Below are positions 20,455-31,382 of a stretch of DNA of 64,000 nt, in pieces. Under the pieces are notes generated by a model. That model was not told the DNA's origin. It ran no database searches and worked only from the letters and a program-made list of their open reading frames with translations. Origin of the DNA: Gnetum montanum (taxonomy: Eukaryota > Streptophyta > Gnetopsida > Gnetales > Gnetaceae); contig MNCI01035854.1 in the NCBI GenBank assembly GCA_015680685.1, forward strand, positions 359,200 through 423,199. Reading direction: 5' to 3'. A program made the translations under genes and the position numbers. Position 1 is the stretch's first letter. Every line of letters starts with the position of its first letter.

Positions 20455-22215
20455 TTGCATGGTAATCTACATGAAAAAATCTACATGAAGTTGCCAGAAC
20501 ATTTTGAAGCTCTAGACAAAAATCTGATTTACAAATTGAAAAAGCGCCTCTATGGATTAAAGCAAACTCCCAAGCAATGGTCCAAAAAGTTTGACCATTT
20601 CATGAAACATAAAAAATAATCAAAGCGGGAATTTGATCATTGCATTTATCTTCAAGGTTAGTTGTCTAATAAAGTTGTGATTTTGCTATTATACATTGAT
20701 CCTATGATAATGGCAAGCAATGATATATTTAAAATTCAAATATTAAAAGACAAAATAAATAAGTGTTTTTCTCCTAAAGATCTTGGTCCTGCAAAACAAA
20801 CTTTGGGAATGAGAATACTTAAGAGATAAGTCACAAAAGAAATTGTGGCTGAACTAAAATGATTGCATAGGTAAAGTGTTTAAANNNNNNNNNNNNNNNN
20901 NNNNNNNNNNNNNNNNNNNNNNNNNNNNNNNNNNNNNNNNNNNNNNNNNNNNNNNNNNNNNNNNNNNNNNNNNNNNNNNNNNNNNNNNNNNNNNNNNNNN
21001 NNNNNNNNNNNNNNNNNNNNNNNNNNNNNNNNNNNNNNNNNNNNNNNNNNNNNNNNNNNNNNNNNNNNNNNNNNNNNNNNNNNNNNNNNNNNNNNNNNNN
21101 NNNNNNNNNNNNNNNNNNNNNNNNNNNNNNNNNNNNNNNNNNNNNNNNNNNNNNNNNNNNNNNNNNNNNNNNNNNNNNNNNNNNNNNNNNNNNNNNNNNN
21201 NNNNNNNNNNNNNNNNNNNNNNNNNNNNNNNNNNNNNNNNNNNNNNNNNNNNNNNNNNNNNNNNNNNNNNNNNNNNNNNNNNNNNNNNNNNNNNNNNNNN
21301 NNNNNNNNNNNNNNNNNNNNNNNNNNNNNNNNNNNNNNNNNNNNNNNNNNNNNNNNNNNNNNNNNNNNNNNNNNNNNNNNNNNNNNNNNNNNNNNNNNNN
21401 NNNNNNNNNNNNNNNNNNNNNNNNNNNNNNNNNNNNNNNNNNNNNNNNNNNNNNNNNNNNNNNNNNNNNNNNNNNNNNNNNNNNNNNNNNNNNNNNNNNN
21501 NNNNNNNNNNNNNNNNNNNNNNNNNNNNNNNNNNNNNNNNNNNNNNNNNNNNNNNNNNNNNNNNNNNNNNNNNNNNNNNNNNNNNNNNNNNNNNNNNNNN
21601 NNNNNNNNNNNNNNNNNNNNNNNNNNNNNNNNNNNNNNNNNNNNNNNNNNNNNNNNNNNNNNNNNNNNNNNNNNNNNNNNNNNNNNNNNNNNNNNNNNNN
21701 NNNNNNNNNNNNNNNNNNNNNNNNNNNNNNNNNNNNNNNNNNNNNNNNNNNNNNNNNNNNNNNNNNNNNNNNNNNNNNNNNNNNNNNNNNNNNNNNNNNN
21801 NNNNNNNNNNNNNNNNNNNNAAAAAAAAAAAACAAAGGCCCCATGCCAAGCAAGCATGGGCGTGTTGGTATCAACAGATACATGCAATGGTTTGTTCTAG
21901 GCAAATATCTCTCATGAAGTGGGAGTTGTCTCACATTTTATGACCAATCCTAGACCAAGGCACTGGAAAGTTGTCAAACCAATCTTAAGATATTTAAAAG
22001 GTACACAAATTTTAAGGCGGATTGCAAAGATCCACAGAGATCAACCTTTGGTTTCATTTTCTTATTGGCAGTGGTGTTGAGAGTCGGATGTCTTGTCTTC
22101 AACAGGATGTCATATTATCAACTACAAAGGCTAAATATATTACTTTAACAGAAGCTGTGAGGGAGGGTCAGTGGATGAGCAGGATAAGCATTCAAGCTAT
22201 ACATGATGATCCACT
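20455..22215 (+). pseudogene. Ty1/copia pol remnant (RT C-terminus and RNase H)
   Basis: Before the gap: LIYKLKKRLYGLKQTPKQW, then a degenerate VVILLLYIDPMI (normally YVDDM) and SPKDLGPAKQTLGMRI. After the gap: EVGVVSHFMTNPRPRHWKVV, ILRYLKGTQ, then the RNase H end STTKAKYITLTEAVREGQWM. Frameshifts and stops throughout. LTRs and termini were not identified; some could be in the gap. The stretch 20193-20454 before it holds nothing recognisable. Confidence 0.8.
20885..21820. other. Assembly gap (936 N)
   Basis: Run of N inside the copia remnant, followed by a 12-A run (21821-21832). Confidence 1.
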
Positions 22216-22918
22216 CTTTGTGAATATACTCTGTTTTGTCTTTTATTTTCAGCATTAAACATAGGGCATTCTTCCTTTGCCCCTTTGCTCATTCTTCCAT
22301 CGCTTCTCTGTTATTTCTCTTCAGTTTATCGCATTGATTAAATCTTTCATTCCATTTGCAGCTGTGTTCAAATACCTTAATATAACAATTCTGTTCAATA
22401 CCGATTGCAAATTATTTTGTTTCTCAGAAACAGAATCTGCATTGCTCAATCCATTTCAATTTTTTTATGCCTAGCCAACAAGTCACAGGTTGATTCCAAA
22501 GACATGGAAATGAGACTTTATTATGCATGTTCTACATTTTATCATGTTATGCATCTTCTGCTTAAATTCTACAAAATTATCGTTATGAATCCTCTGCTTA
22601 AATCCTGCAAGAGTATTAGTTAGAGAGCAACATATAATCGAAAAGTTTAATGTTTCAACAGCCCACAACTTATTGATTTGGACGTAAACTTGCTGAATCA
22701 CTTACAATGCATGGCCAAAGTAGCAACTTTTGAAAATTAGAGCATATGAAACGCACATTTATTACAGCAATGAAATACGGTCAAACATAGACACGTTTAT
22801 TGTGTCAAATAAATTTGAATTACAATGACGTACTTCAATGAAAACCTAATCAATTCTGGATACGAAACTGCTCAAAGAAATACATGATAATGCAGAAGCA
22901 AAGGAAACGTAGGGTTAC
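22216..22918 (-). other. Noncoding DNA, probably start of intron 1 of the REV1-like gene
   Basis: Lies downstream (minus strand) of the GT donor at 22918-22917. AT-rich, with no exon recognised. The copia remnant lies beyond it. Confidence 0.35.
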
Positions 22919-23076
22919 CTGCCAAAACCGCTGAATGCAGCGCTTCGTTTGCTGCCGGAGGCTGCGGATAACGAATTAGCTCCCCAGGCCATGCCCAGAG
23001 TTCGATTCCCCGGAGCCGCCGCATCTACTCTCTTACGCTTTGGATTCGAGTGCGAAGATCTACTTTGCCTGCTCAT
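22919..23076 (-). CDS. First coding exon of a REV1-like DNA-repair gene (partial)
   Basis: The minus-strand ATG at 23076 opens a 158-nt frame ending at GGCAG|GTAACC (donor at 22918). It encodes about 52 residues: MSRQSRSSHSNPKRKRVD, with a KRKR cluster like a nuclear signal, then TLGMAWGANSLSAASGSKR and FSGFG. The split codon AG|N would give Ser in FG-S. From memory, plant REV1 (Y-family translesion polymerase scaffold with a BRCT domain) starts this way, with a TLGMAWGA-like segment and an exon junction at FGS-YM. That recollection is the only support; no second exon was found to the left, where repeats follow. Local GC content is higher than in the surroundings, as in a real first exon. It could be an exon-1 fragment copied here, or a live gene with a very long first intron. 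Confidence 0.5.
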
Positions 23077-23630
23077 CTTTCCAATTTCCTTGATAATAAG
23101 ATTTACGGAATTTCGACTGAAACGAATTTGCGATCAGAGACGGAAGCGCCTGGACCTGAGAGCAAACCAGAAGAAATTGATCGACAATGCTCTGCGGTCT
23201 TGGCGGCAAAGGTAGGATGTTGGATTGAATTACAAATAATCTGACTCCTGTGGCTGCTTCCCACGAAAAAAAGCAATTGCAAATAATAAAAATGACTGAC
23301 GTCATTGACAAATGGAAGGCGGTTTTATAAGGCTTACAGGCTCAAGTGTACCGTTCGCGCCGCTCGTGTTATGGGTCAGCTTTATCATTTTGTTTTACAT
23401 CAATCAGCCTCTTTTCCCGTTTATCAGCCTTTGTAGATTACAATACCTCAATGCTTCTAGGGTTGGTGGCTGTTGCCAAGTTAGGACCTATGTCTTTTAA
23501 CATTTTTTTTTAAAAAAAGCTCCTTACAAATGATGGCTTTTGTAAATCACTAACATTTTTTTAAATATATTTAAGTTATCATGTTAATTGGAATTAACAT
23601 AATGTAAAAATTTAATTTTGAGGTGAAAGA
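23077..23630 (-). promoter_or_regulatory. Probable 5' UTR and promoter of the REV1-like exon, with a TGACGTCA palindrome
   Basis: TGACGTCA, a bZIP (TGA/CRE-type) consensus, is at 23297-23304, about 220 bp upstream of the ATG. The rest is AT-rich up to the E2 LTR. Promoter activity is inferred from position. Confidence 0.4.
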
Positions 23631-24490
23631 TGTTTGAGGTGAAAAGTTAAAATATTTTTCTAAGTGCTCGTGTCAACATAAGATTTGATGCATTGACGTG
23701 GCCTCAAAGTAGTGTCTATTTTCACCTATAAATATATGCTCACCCATCGTGTTTATGGCATTTTTTTATCATAGTTGTAGCATAGCTCTTGTAGTTTTCT
23801 TGCTTGAAAGTTAGAATATTTTTCTAAGTGCCTGCAATAGGAGTTAAAAGAGTGTACGAATCTTTATTCGAACATTGTTGTACTTGAGCTCAACAGTGTA
23901 TGCGGCAATAAAAATGAGCTTTTTAATAAACCTTGCAACACTTTGAAATAGATTAATTGTTTACTTATGCATTTAATGTTTTATGCAATTTCCTTCAATG
24001 CTTTAAGTAATTAAGTAATCAAGTAAGCTAAATTAAATAGCAATTAATTAAGCAAATAAGTATGACCACTTCGAACATATGCTTGGTGCTTGGTAATCCC
24101 AGTAACGTTTAACGTTTGTTAACCCAATAGTGTAAACGTGTTTAGGATGTGTACAGTAAGTGGGAATGGATGCTTATGTCAGAATTAGTTAGGTGTAGCT
24201 AGTTAGATTAAATTAGAAATTTAATTATTTTATTTTATACATTATTCTTTACCCTTAGGTGACTTAAAACATAAAACCTAAAAATGATAAAAATTTTATG
24301 CCTCAATTGCACTTAACCATACTTTTGTATTTCAAAAGTGTAATTGGGAAGACAACCACTACAATGATTAGTTTGACTTCCTAAAGACAAGTGTACTTAG
24401 AAGGCTATAACTCCACAGAATTCGACTGGATCATGCTTGAATGCTTAGTAATTCGTATGGTTAGGTGTAGGGTCTACTCACTGCTCATCA
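23631..24490 (+). repeat. E2 5' LTR (left edge uncertain)
   Basis: Matches the 3' LTR from 47553 onward, and ends CTGCTCATCA. The first 38 bp do not match the 3' LTR start (TGATGAGTTGCATTTTC). Instead 23641-23668 resembles the LTR's own interior at about 23812-23840. The boundary is set by length and a TG at 23631. Confidence 0.75.
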
Positions 24491-24650
24491 TTGGCGTTAT
24501 TACTAGGGATTTGTAGTTTGATATGTGCACTATCTAGGACTTGGTGAATATTATTTAAGATCATTGGAATGAACGCTAAGGTCATAATCATTCGAAAAAA
24601 TAATTATTATAATTATAATTTAAGCCTACTAAATTTTTCTCTAATCCAAA
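24491..24650 (+). other. E2 primer-binding site (degenerate) and leader
   Basis: TTGGCGTTATTACTAGGGA follows the LTR. It is recognisable as tRNA-Asp-type with several transitions. The leader runs to the gag ATG at 24651. Confidence 0.65.
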
Positions 24651-25547
24651 ATGTCTTCTTCTCACAAGCATGATGAGTCAAAACCGCTAGTGCCCCAAGA
24701 ATTCAAAGTGGTGTACACTCATCCAAATGAGTTTGTACCTGATTTCACCTTCATCCTGCATCAGGGTAAACAACTGTGGTGAAGAGATATGGAGGGCAAC
24801 ATTGTGTTGCCTCCTAACCAATTTATCCCTCAGATGCTGCTCCAAACTCTTAAGAGGTTGGACGTCTAGGATCTCCATGATGAATACGTTGTGCAGGAAC
24901 ATGATTATTGGGACTATCATCTCATAGAAACACAATGCAAAAGAGATCGACGCCAGGAGAAGCACCATGAAGCTATGAAGGGAAAATAGTTCACTAACTC
25001 CTTGTTCCTACTAAACTAAAACAACGAGGATCCTCCCTCTAGGGGTTTTCAATGTGAAGATTCTCCACCCCTTGACTCTAGTGAAGGAGGCTTGAACTTG
25101 AATCTATAGTCTACTATCAACAATTCCGGTTCAAGCAAAAGTGGAAGTTAAGGCAGGGGCTAAGGTAAGCACCATGATGATAGTAAACTTGATGATCGTG
25201 GTCATGACAAGTGAAGAGGAGGTGGCAAATACCATGGTGGTGATAGTCCTCCTCCCTCTTTGTCCTCTTCATCTAAATCTTCTTTTTTCTCCTCTAAATC
25301 TAATTCAAATCGTATGGGATGAAACCGTGATGGAGGTGACTAGAGGGACAATGATCGTAGGCCCTACCATGAATGAAGGGATAGTAGAGGACATCATAGG
25401 CATCATCAAAATTATAATGATCATGAGCTTTTTCTAGCAACTCAACACATGCTGAACATTGTAGAGGCAATCAAAATTCCAACCAAGCATGTGAAATATA
25501 GTAGAATCAAGAGTTTGGATATGAATAATATTTCCATATTTGAGGGG
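24651..25547 (+). pseudogene. E2 gag, N-terminal part
   Basis: MSSSHKHDESKPLVPQEF, VVYTHPNEFVPDFTFILHQ and EHDYWDYHL match the E1 and E6 gag N-terminus. Stops occur early. Near the right edge DMNNI..IFEG is cut exactly by E3, and the frame resumes with GYNSDP after 34383. Confidence 0.8.
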
Positions 25548-26389
25548 TGATGAATGATGAGGTACCTCTACACTCAACCATATGAATACGAGTGTTCACG
25601 CATAATCCGGTCAAACTCTGCAGATGGACTAGTTGTGGTATCTAGATAATCACTCGTTGATCGCCATTCGCTGTCTTCCCATCTAGACTAGTATTTGCTT
25701 TATCATGTATGGTTTAGTCCAGAGTGAGGTGTATGATATGATTTCTATCCTAGTGCTACTCCTAGAGGCAATGGAAGGTAACTTTGATTAAGCTAAGAGG
25801 GAATGGGATAAGAGAATCTAAGCTAGCCTAAGTGCGATGAGCATCCGTCCTTAATCATCCGTACACATCTTGGACCTCATGTACTATTGCTAGAATTACC
25901 AAGCGCATGGCCTAGGTATGCTACTAGGATACCAAATAATCACACTTAAATGCTCGTGATTAAGTCGTACTCATTCCGCATTAACAACATGAAATGTAAA
26001 TGACAAGAAAGAAAATATTAACTAAAGAAGATAGTAAATAATAATTAAAGTAATTAAGAGTTAAGTGGATGCCACAATGATGAAGTAATCTCGATCTTTA
26101 TTGCCGATCATGTGCATGTCCAAGTATGTCACACTTGAATAAAGGTTCCATACAATTACAATCATCACACTACGGGCATGTACTAGGGAAAGAATAGAAA
26201 TCAACAAAAACTCTACTTCTACACTACTAACTAACTAACTGACTCCCTTTTCCTGTGCGCTCGAATGTGTATTTATAGGCTCACACAGGAACCATGATAT
26301 CGTGTATCCGATATCGTTAGTGAGATCGCGATATCGTGTACCCGATATCGAGGGTTTGATATCGGAGCTTAACAAATCATAGTTCATCA
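25548..26389 (-). repeat. E3 3' LTR (842 bp)
   Basis: Plus-strand ends TGATGAATGATG...TTCATCA. The U3 (right end, about 26290-26375) has five or so CGATATCG-type palindromes next to CCTATAAATAC (minus strand). Confidence 0.93.
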
Positions 26390-26569
26390 TACCCCCAGGA
26401 CTGAATGAAAACTCATCCTTGAGTCGAACAAAATGAGAACAAGCCCAATTGGTTACACAGTGGATAGGTATGGGATTATTGATTAACTAGGAATTTATTC
26501 ATGTTGTAGTGGAGAATTGAATATAACAAAATTAGGACATGAACACAAAACTACAAAATTTATTAGAAG
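26390..26569 (-). other. E3 polypurine tract and 3' tail
   Basis: Minus strand reads TTCAGTCCTGGGGGTA directly before the LTR, the same tract as in E1. The rest is noncoding. Confidence 0.75.
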
Positions 26570-29354
26570 TCATGTGGTTCCAGGTGGCGGTTGTTCCTCC
26601 ATGGGTCACTTCCCCTTATCCTGTGCTCTAGTTTTTGGAATTTGATGGCTCTGAAGGAGTGCCTGGAGCTTTTCCTCTTCAGTTCAAGGGTCCTATGCCG
26701 TCTATGCTAATGCTCTAATGTTTGATGGAGTCGACACCTTCCATGGACATGGCAGTTGCGGGAACATTTGATTTGCTTTGACATATCAGGCCGCAAATAA
26801 CCATTGTTCCTCCTCATAGGCTCTGGCTTTATCTTTGTATTCCTGGTAATCTGTAAGCTATCAAGCCAAGTCTACCATGACATCTTTTTATCCCTAGTAG
26901 CTGGTTTTGACCACCTCTAACTCAAAATTTTCCACTTCTAACTTCTGCAGCATCTTCTTGTGCTCCGCAAATTTAGTTTCATATTTTGTGTATGTGGTAA
27001 CTACTTGCTTTTCTAGCTCTGTTCTCGGGTCCTGTTGTTAACATGGTTAAATTGGCATACCATAGGTTTGTCAGTTCCATGTACTCCGTAAGATCTTGTA
27101 TCTGTAGGTCTCAACTTTTGAGCTCTGCTTGGTGGGTGAATGCATAGGTATCCAGTATGGCCTGCCAATTAGCGTGTTCAGCACTGAAGGTGTTAATGTG
27201 GGCCTTGGCCATATGGATCTCTTTTTTAATGACTTGCTTATAATCCCCACCTAATCTCTAAAGTGTTCCTTCAGTTTTTCATGTCACTTGGCCTCGTTAT
27301 GCCACACACTTATTTCAATTGCCATCTTTTGATAGATTGCGCGTACCTCCTCCATTAAGAGGGTTCAATTCTCTCTGGCTAAGCGATTCATGTCCTGGTT
27401 GATCCTAACTAACTATTCTCGTAACTGCTGAAAATTATCTTCAAGAACATTCTTTTGTTTTTCCACGGTGGTTAATCGAAGATTGTCTACAATAAGCTGT
27501 TTATTCTCTTCTTGCAAGGCCTTGAGTGCTTTGGCATGCACATATGTCTACACTTATGCCTTGGAAGCATCCCAATCGGCCTTCTCTTTCTCCTCCACCA
27601 CTCTTTTATTATCTACCAACAATTTATTAAGTTGCTCTATCCTGAAGGACTCTAGTTGATCTATGGGGATGAATTTAGATGGGTCCCACTCTGTAGCTTG
27701 CAAGGTGACAAGCCTTTCTTAGAGTCTTTCCAACTCTATCTCTGCATGCTTGGCCTTGATCTCTGCCATGACCAGCTTCCCTTGGTGGAGATGAGGTCTG
27801 ATTGAGTTGCTGTGACATCTTGAGGGATGTCAAATAAGGATGTCATCACTTGTAATGTTTGCAACAACCGACTAAGAACATCCTTATGCTTTGCAGGAGT
27901 CATCGAGGGACCAGCCAAAGTTTGAGCATCACATGCTCCAGGTCTACCAGTGGCACAATAGGGACATTGAATGATTCTTTGATCTGGTCCGTAACCACTT
28001 CTGTGGCTCTTGCTCCATCTTGGTGCTGCATGACCACTACTGTGGCCCCTTCACCGATTTCTAATTACACCTGGAAAGATGCAGCGTTCCCTAAGATCTA
28101 TTGTGACCAGTGCAATCCCCCTCCTTCTATTTGAATTAACACTTCACCCCGTGCACGATCGATGGAGACTGTGGATCGTACAACATCATTGATGACTTGG
28201 AAGAGATTGGCGTTATCACGACTTCCCTAGCTGACCGTCTCAGTGATGCCCTTGAGATGGCTCATTGACGGTCGATAATCCTACGGTGGTGGCAGCTGTT
28301 GGTCTTGCTGGCCTGTGATGGGCCCTACTTCTTGTTGTTGACTAGGCCTTATTCTTGGGAGTTGACTAGGCCCTACAGTTTGAGTTGTAATGGGCCCCAC
28401 CGTCTGTTCTTGTTCCAACTCCAATGTCTCACCAACACTTTTCCTTGGGGTTGGTGGCTTCAGCAATTCAGCAAATGAAGCATTTTGGGCTCTTCTGGGG
28501 ACATCATTGGTGTACCCCAGAATTCCAGCACGCTAGCATAGCTTCTTAATGAGATAGGGAAAGGGCAACGCAAATTTCCCTATCTTTCGTTCCTTAAACC
28601 ACCTCAAAATCTCTGTGAGATACAAATGGGGTAGGTTGGAATTAACCTTGCCCATCAATATCACACTTCTTCTAGCTACATACGTGGAGATTCTGTTCAG
28701 CCCTTTTGTGGGGAAGATGTGATAAGTACCGATCTTGAAATAGATCCTCTCTTCTAGTATCAACTCTCCATATGCCTTGTCTTCCTTACTGTATGCCCTT
28801 TTCAACCAAAGTTTTCGTGCATCAGCATTAAAGTGAGTGGGTAGGTGAACAACTTTTGGCCTTGTATTTGGAAGATTCAACACTTCCGAAATGCCTTTGG
28901 CAGAGAAATCTATAGAAGCACCACCAATATCAACTGTGGTGCCTTCTTCTTTATTGTGCCAAAATTGGCACGTCTCTCCCAGGTACCAGGCACCACTTTT
29001 AGAAAGGATAGGCCATAATGGGGGCCCTTTGAGTTGGTCCCTAACTACTTCAGGAGCAAACTCTGTGAAAGGTCCAAAGTTGAGTTCCACGATCATGGCT
29101 ACTGATGTGGACCTTTCATGGATCGCCTAAACACATTTTGGGGACAACGTGAGATGTTGTCCTTATTCAGGTGCTTCAGCAACTCCTCTTTTAGCCTGTC
29201 CCGATTGCATAGTAATAGGAGGCTCTTAATGGATGCTAAATGATTATACCTCCTATTCTGCACGTTCCTTGGGAGACACCTGGCCTCTACCTCTCCTTGG
29301 TCATTTGGATGCACCTTGAGAGGGTTCTCCTTGTTGTCCACATTTAGGAGCCAT
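26570..29354 (-). pseudogene. E3 aORF
   Basis: ATG at 29354 (MAPKCGQQGEPSQGASK, then a stop). The conserved domain at 29096-28533 is open for 187 codons: VELNFGPFTEFAPEVVRDQL, GAWYLGETCQFWHNKEEG, IYFKIGTYHIFPTKGLN, FALPFPYLIKKLC. It aligns throughout with E1 and E6 but is clearly diverged. A Pro/Gln-rich linker at 28466-28281 (repeats of GPI/GPS with QQ) and a long, stop-riddled coiled-coil region follow. The C-terminus PPPGTT matches PPPPGT in E1. Its retention in a pol-less element suggests the product, or its RNA, was useful to that element. Function unknown. Confidence 0.7.
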
Positions 29355-29694
29355 CTGCAATTACACAAGGTAACTATTAGTAAGGTTATTTACAAGATTT
29401 GACTTATACCCTTACTTCTTGCCTTTAATGAATTCGTTTCTTGTTTAGTGTGATCCAGAGTTAGGAATTTTTATGAAAGTGTCCCCTAAAGGTTTTGATA
29501 TTGGGCCCAATTTGATTAGGTGGCTCTAAAATTTAATTCTCATGGTGTGGATGAAGAGATAAAATTGATTTGGCAATGTTTTTCATAGTTTCTATGGTCC
29601 TTTACCCTTTATGATATCCTTCGAGCGATGATGAATTTTGGAAACATTATGCACAACTTGGAGTGTACCCTTCCCCCATGACTAAGTTGAACAC
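29355..29694 (-). other. Putative leader intron of the E3 aORF
   Basis: Acceptor TGTGTAATTGCAG|ATG directly abuts the start codon, with a branch-site-like TTACTAAT about 20-30 nt upstream. The best donor candidate is GAA|GTGTTC at 29694, weaker than in E1 and E6. Confidence 0.5.
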
Positions 29695-29858
29695 TTCGGG
29701 TTTAGACAGGTTTAATTGGAATGGGAATCAGAGTGTTAACGAGCAAATTATGGCTGTTTGAACGATAGGCGTGCAAGCTAGCAAGTTCGTGGAAGAAAAT
29801 TTGAACAACTCCCTGCACATGAATAGTATAAAATGATGTTGACGTGCATAGGGGGTCC

Positions 29859-29945
29859 ATATATATAGTTTTTATGGATGTGATATTGCATACCCGATAG
29901 CGCGAACTCGATATCAGGTACCTAATATCGTGGCCAATTGAAAGT
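29859..29945 (-). promoter_or_regulatory. Putative internal promoter of the E3 aORF (GATATCG-type array plus TATA)
   Basis: Minus strand: CACGATATTAGG, CTGATATCGAG, GCTATCGGG and CAATATCACA precede TATATATAT (29867-29859). The motif type is that of E3's own LTR U3, not the GTCGACG type of E1 and E6. Confidence 0.6.
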
Positions 29946-30755
29946 AGGGTACTTACAAAAATTGATGAATTTCTAAATTTTTAAGGCAAACAATGAAGGA
30001 TTTAAGGCGAAGTGGAAAGGTTCAGGGTAACATTGAATAGACCAAAAGGCACAAAAAGTATAATGAGATAAAGTCTGACAATAAAATGCATGAGTAGGAT
30101 GAGGAAAAAGGACATGTGTGGGTGCATAGGAATGGTTGAATTAGAAGGATGATAAAGGAAAGAATAACATTGGCAATGCAGTACTCAGAGGGTATAAAAT
30201 GATGTGATGATGATGTGTAATGAGTATAAATTACAAAGATTATGCAAGTGGGTCCTCCCCAAAGTAGGTTCCTACCTATGATGCCCTTACGTAACCACCT
30301 TGAAATTGTCCGTAGGCACTAGAGGGTGAATTGTAATCTACACCAATTCCACAAAACACACACATGTAGATACCACCATGATGAGATATGAATTCAATGC
30401 TACACAAGGCACGAGTCACATATACACAAATAACGAGATGAGGAAAATTCTATAAGGGATTGCAGAGATTGGGACATGAGGTAATTGACTTAGGGCACAA
30501 TGAATTATGAGTGCAGAACGTGATTAGTGTGTCATTAGCCCATTGCTCCAAAATCAAGATCAAGTCCATTCCTCCGATTAGTGACATCGCATTATTTTAT
30601 CCCATCATGGACAACCATAAGAATACCATGACAACAAGGTGTATGATCACTTGGTGTTTCGTTCAAAGGAAAAGTGATTTGGAATTGCTTTACGGCACTT
30701 TTGTCTTGATCTTTTTCTTTTCTTTTTGTGTGGCTGCTTTGGCACATTCTTCTTT

Positions 30756-30802
<47 letters not shown>

Positions 30803-31382
30803 GACTGCTTAATCCAGAGAAGCTGCCTACCTTCAGGCATGGGTGCATGTCTTTCCAGTGGGACCCCCTAGAATAGCATTGGGTTTCTTGAGCGAGTGCC
30901 CTTATTACTCTTACTCCCATTTTTTGTTAGATCTACAAGGATCTTAATACAACCATGCTACATGATAACTCTTATAGATGTCACCAAAGAGAATCTAAAA
31001 GTCCCCTTGATGTCACACCCTGGCCATTCCTGCTTAGTCCATCATTCTTCGCTCTGGGCATAATGAGCGTAAAATTGCTTTAAGTTTTAATGGTGTCAAG
31101 AATACCATCGTACCCATAGTAGAACCTCTTATTAATAAAATGGTTGGGTGGATGTGATGGGATCGCTATCCAAATAATTAGTTACTCAAGACTTGATAGC
31201 AGAGAACAACACCCCAACCAACGAGTCACATGAGTGTTGTATTCATAGATGAGATTACTCATAAATAGATAAAAAGACAAAACAATAAATAAAAAGAGAA
31301 AACAACAAGTTGAAAAATGAAAAATTGGAAAACAAAAATTGTAAAATTAAAGAAAAGGAAAAATATTTATTAGTTTTGCTTG
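29946..31382 (-). other. E3 spacer between gag and aORF
   Basis: Noncoding. It holds the shared G-rich block at 30247-30268 (plus strand GTGGGTCCTCCCCAAAGTAG) and a (CT)n run at 30761-30797. No pol remnant was seen. Confidence 0.7.

Noticed and set aside
20831-21943. Long open frames across the two N runs (also 38051-39208)
   Set aside because: Produced by translation of N; no sequence evidence.
30592-30920. Arg-Glu and Leu-Ser repeat proteins
   Set aside because: Translations of a (CT)n microsatellite at 30761-30797 inside the E3 spacer.
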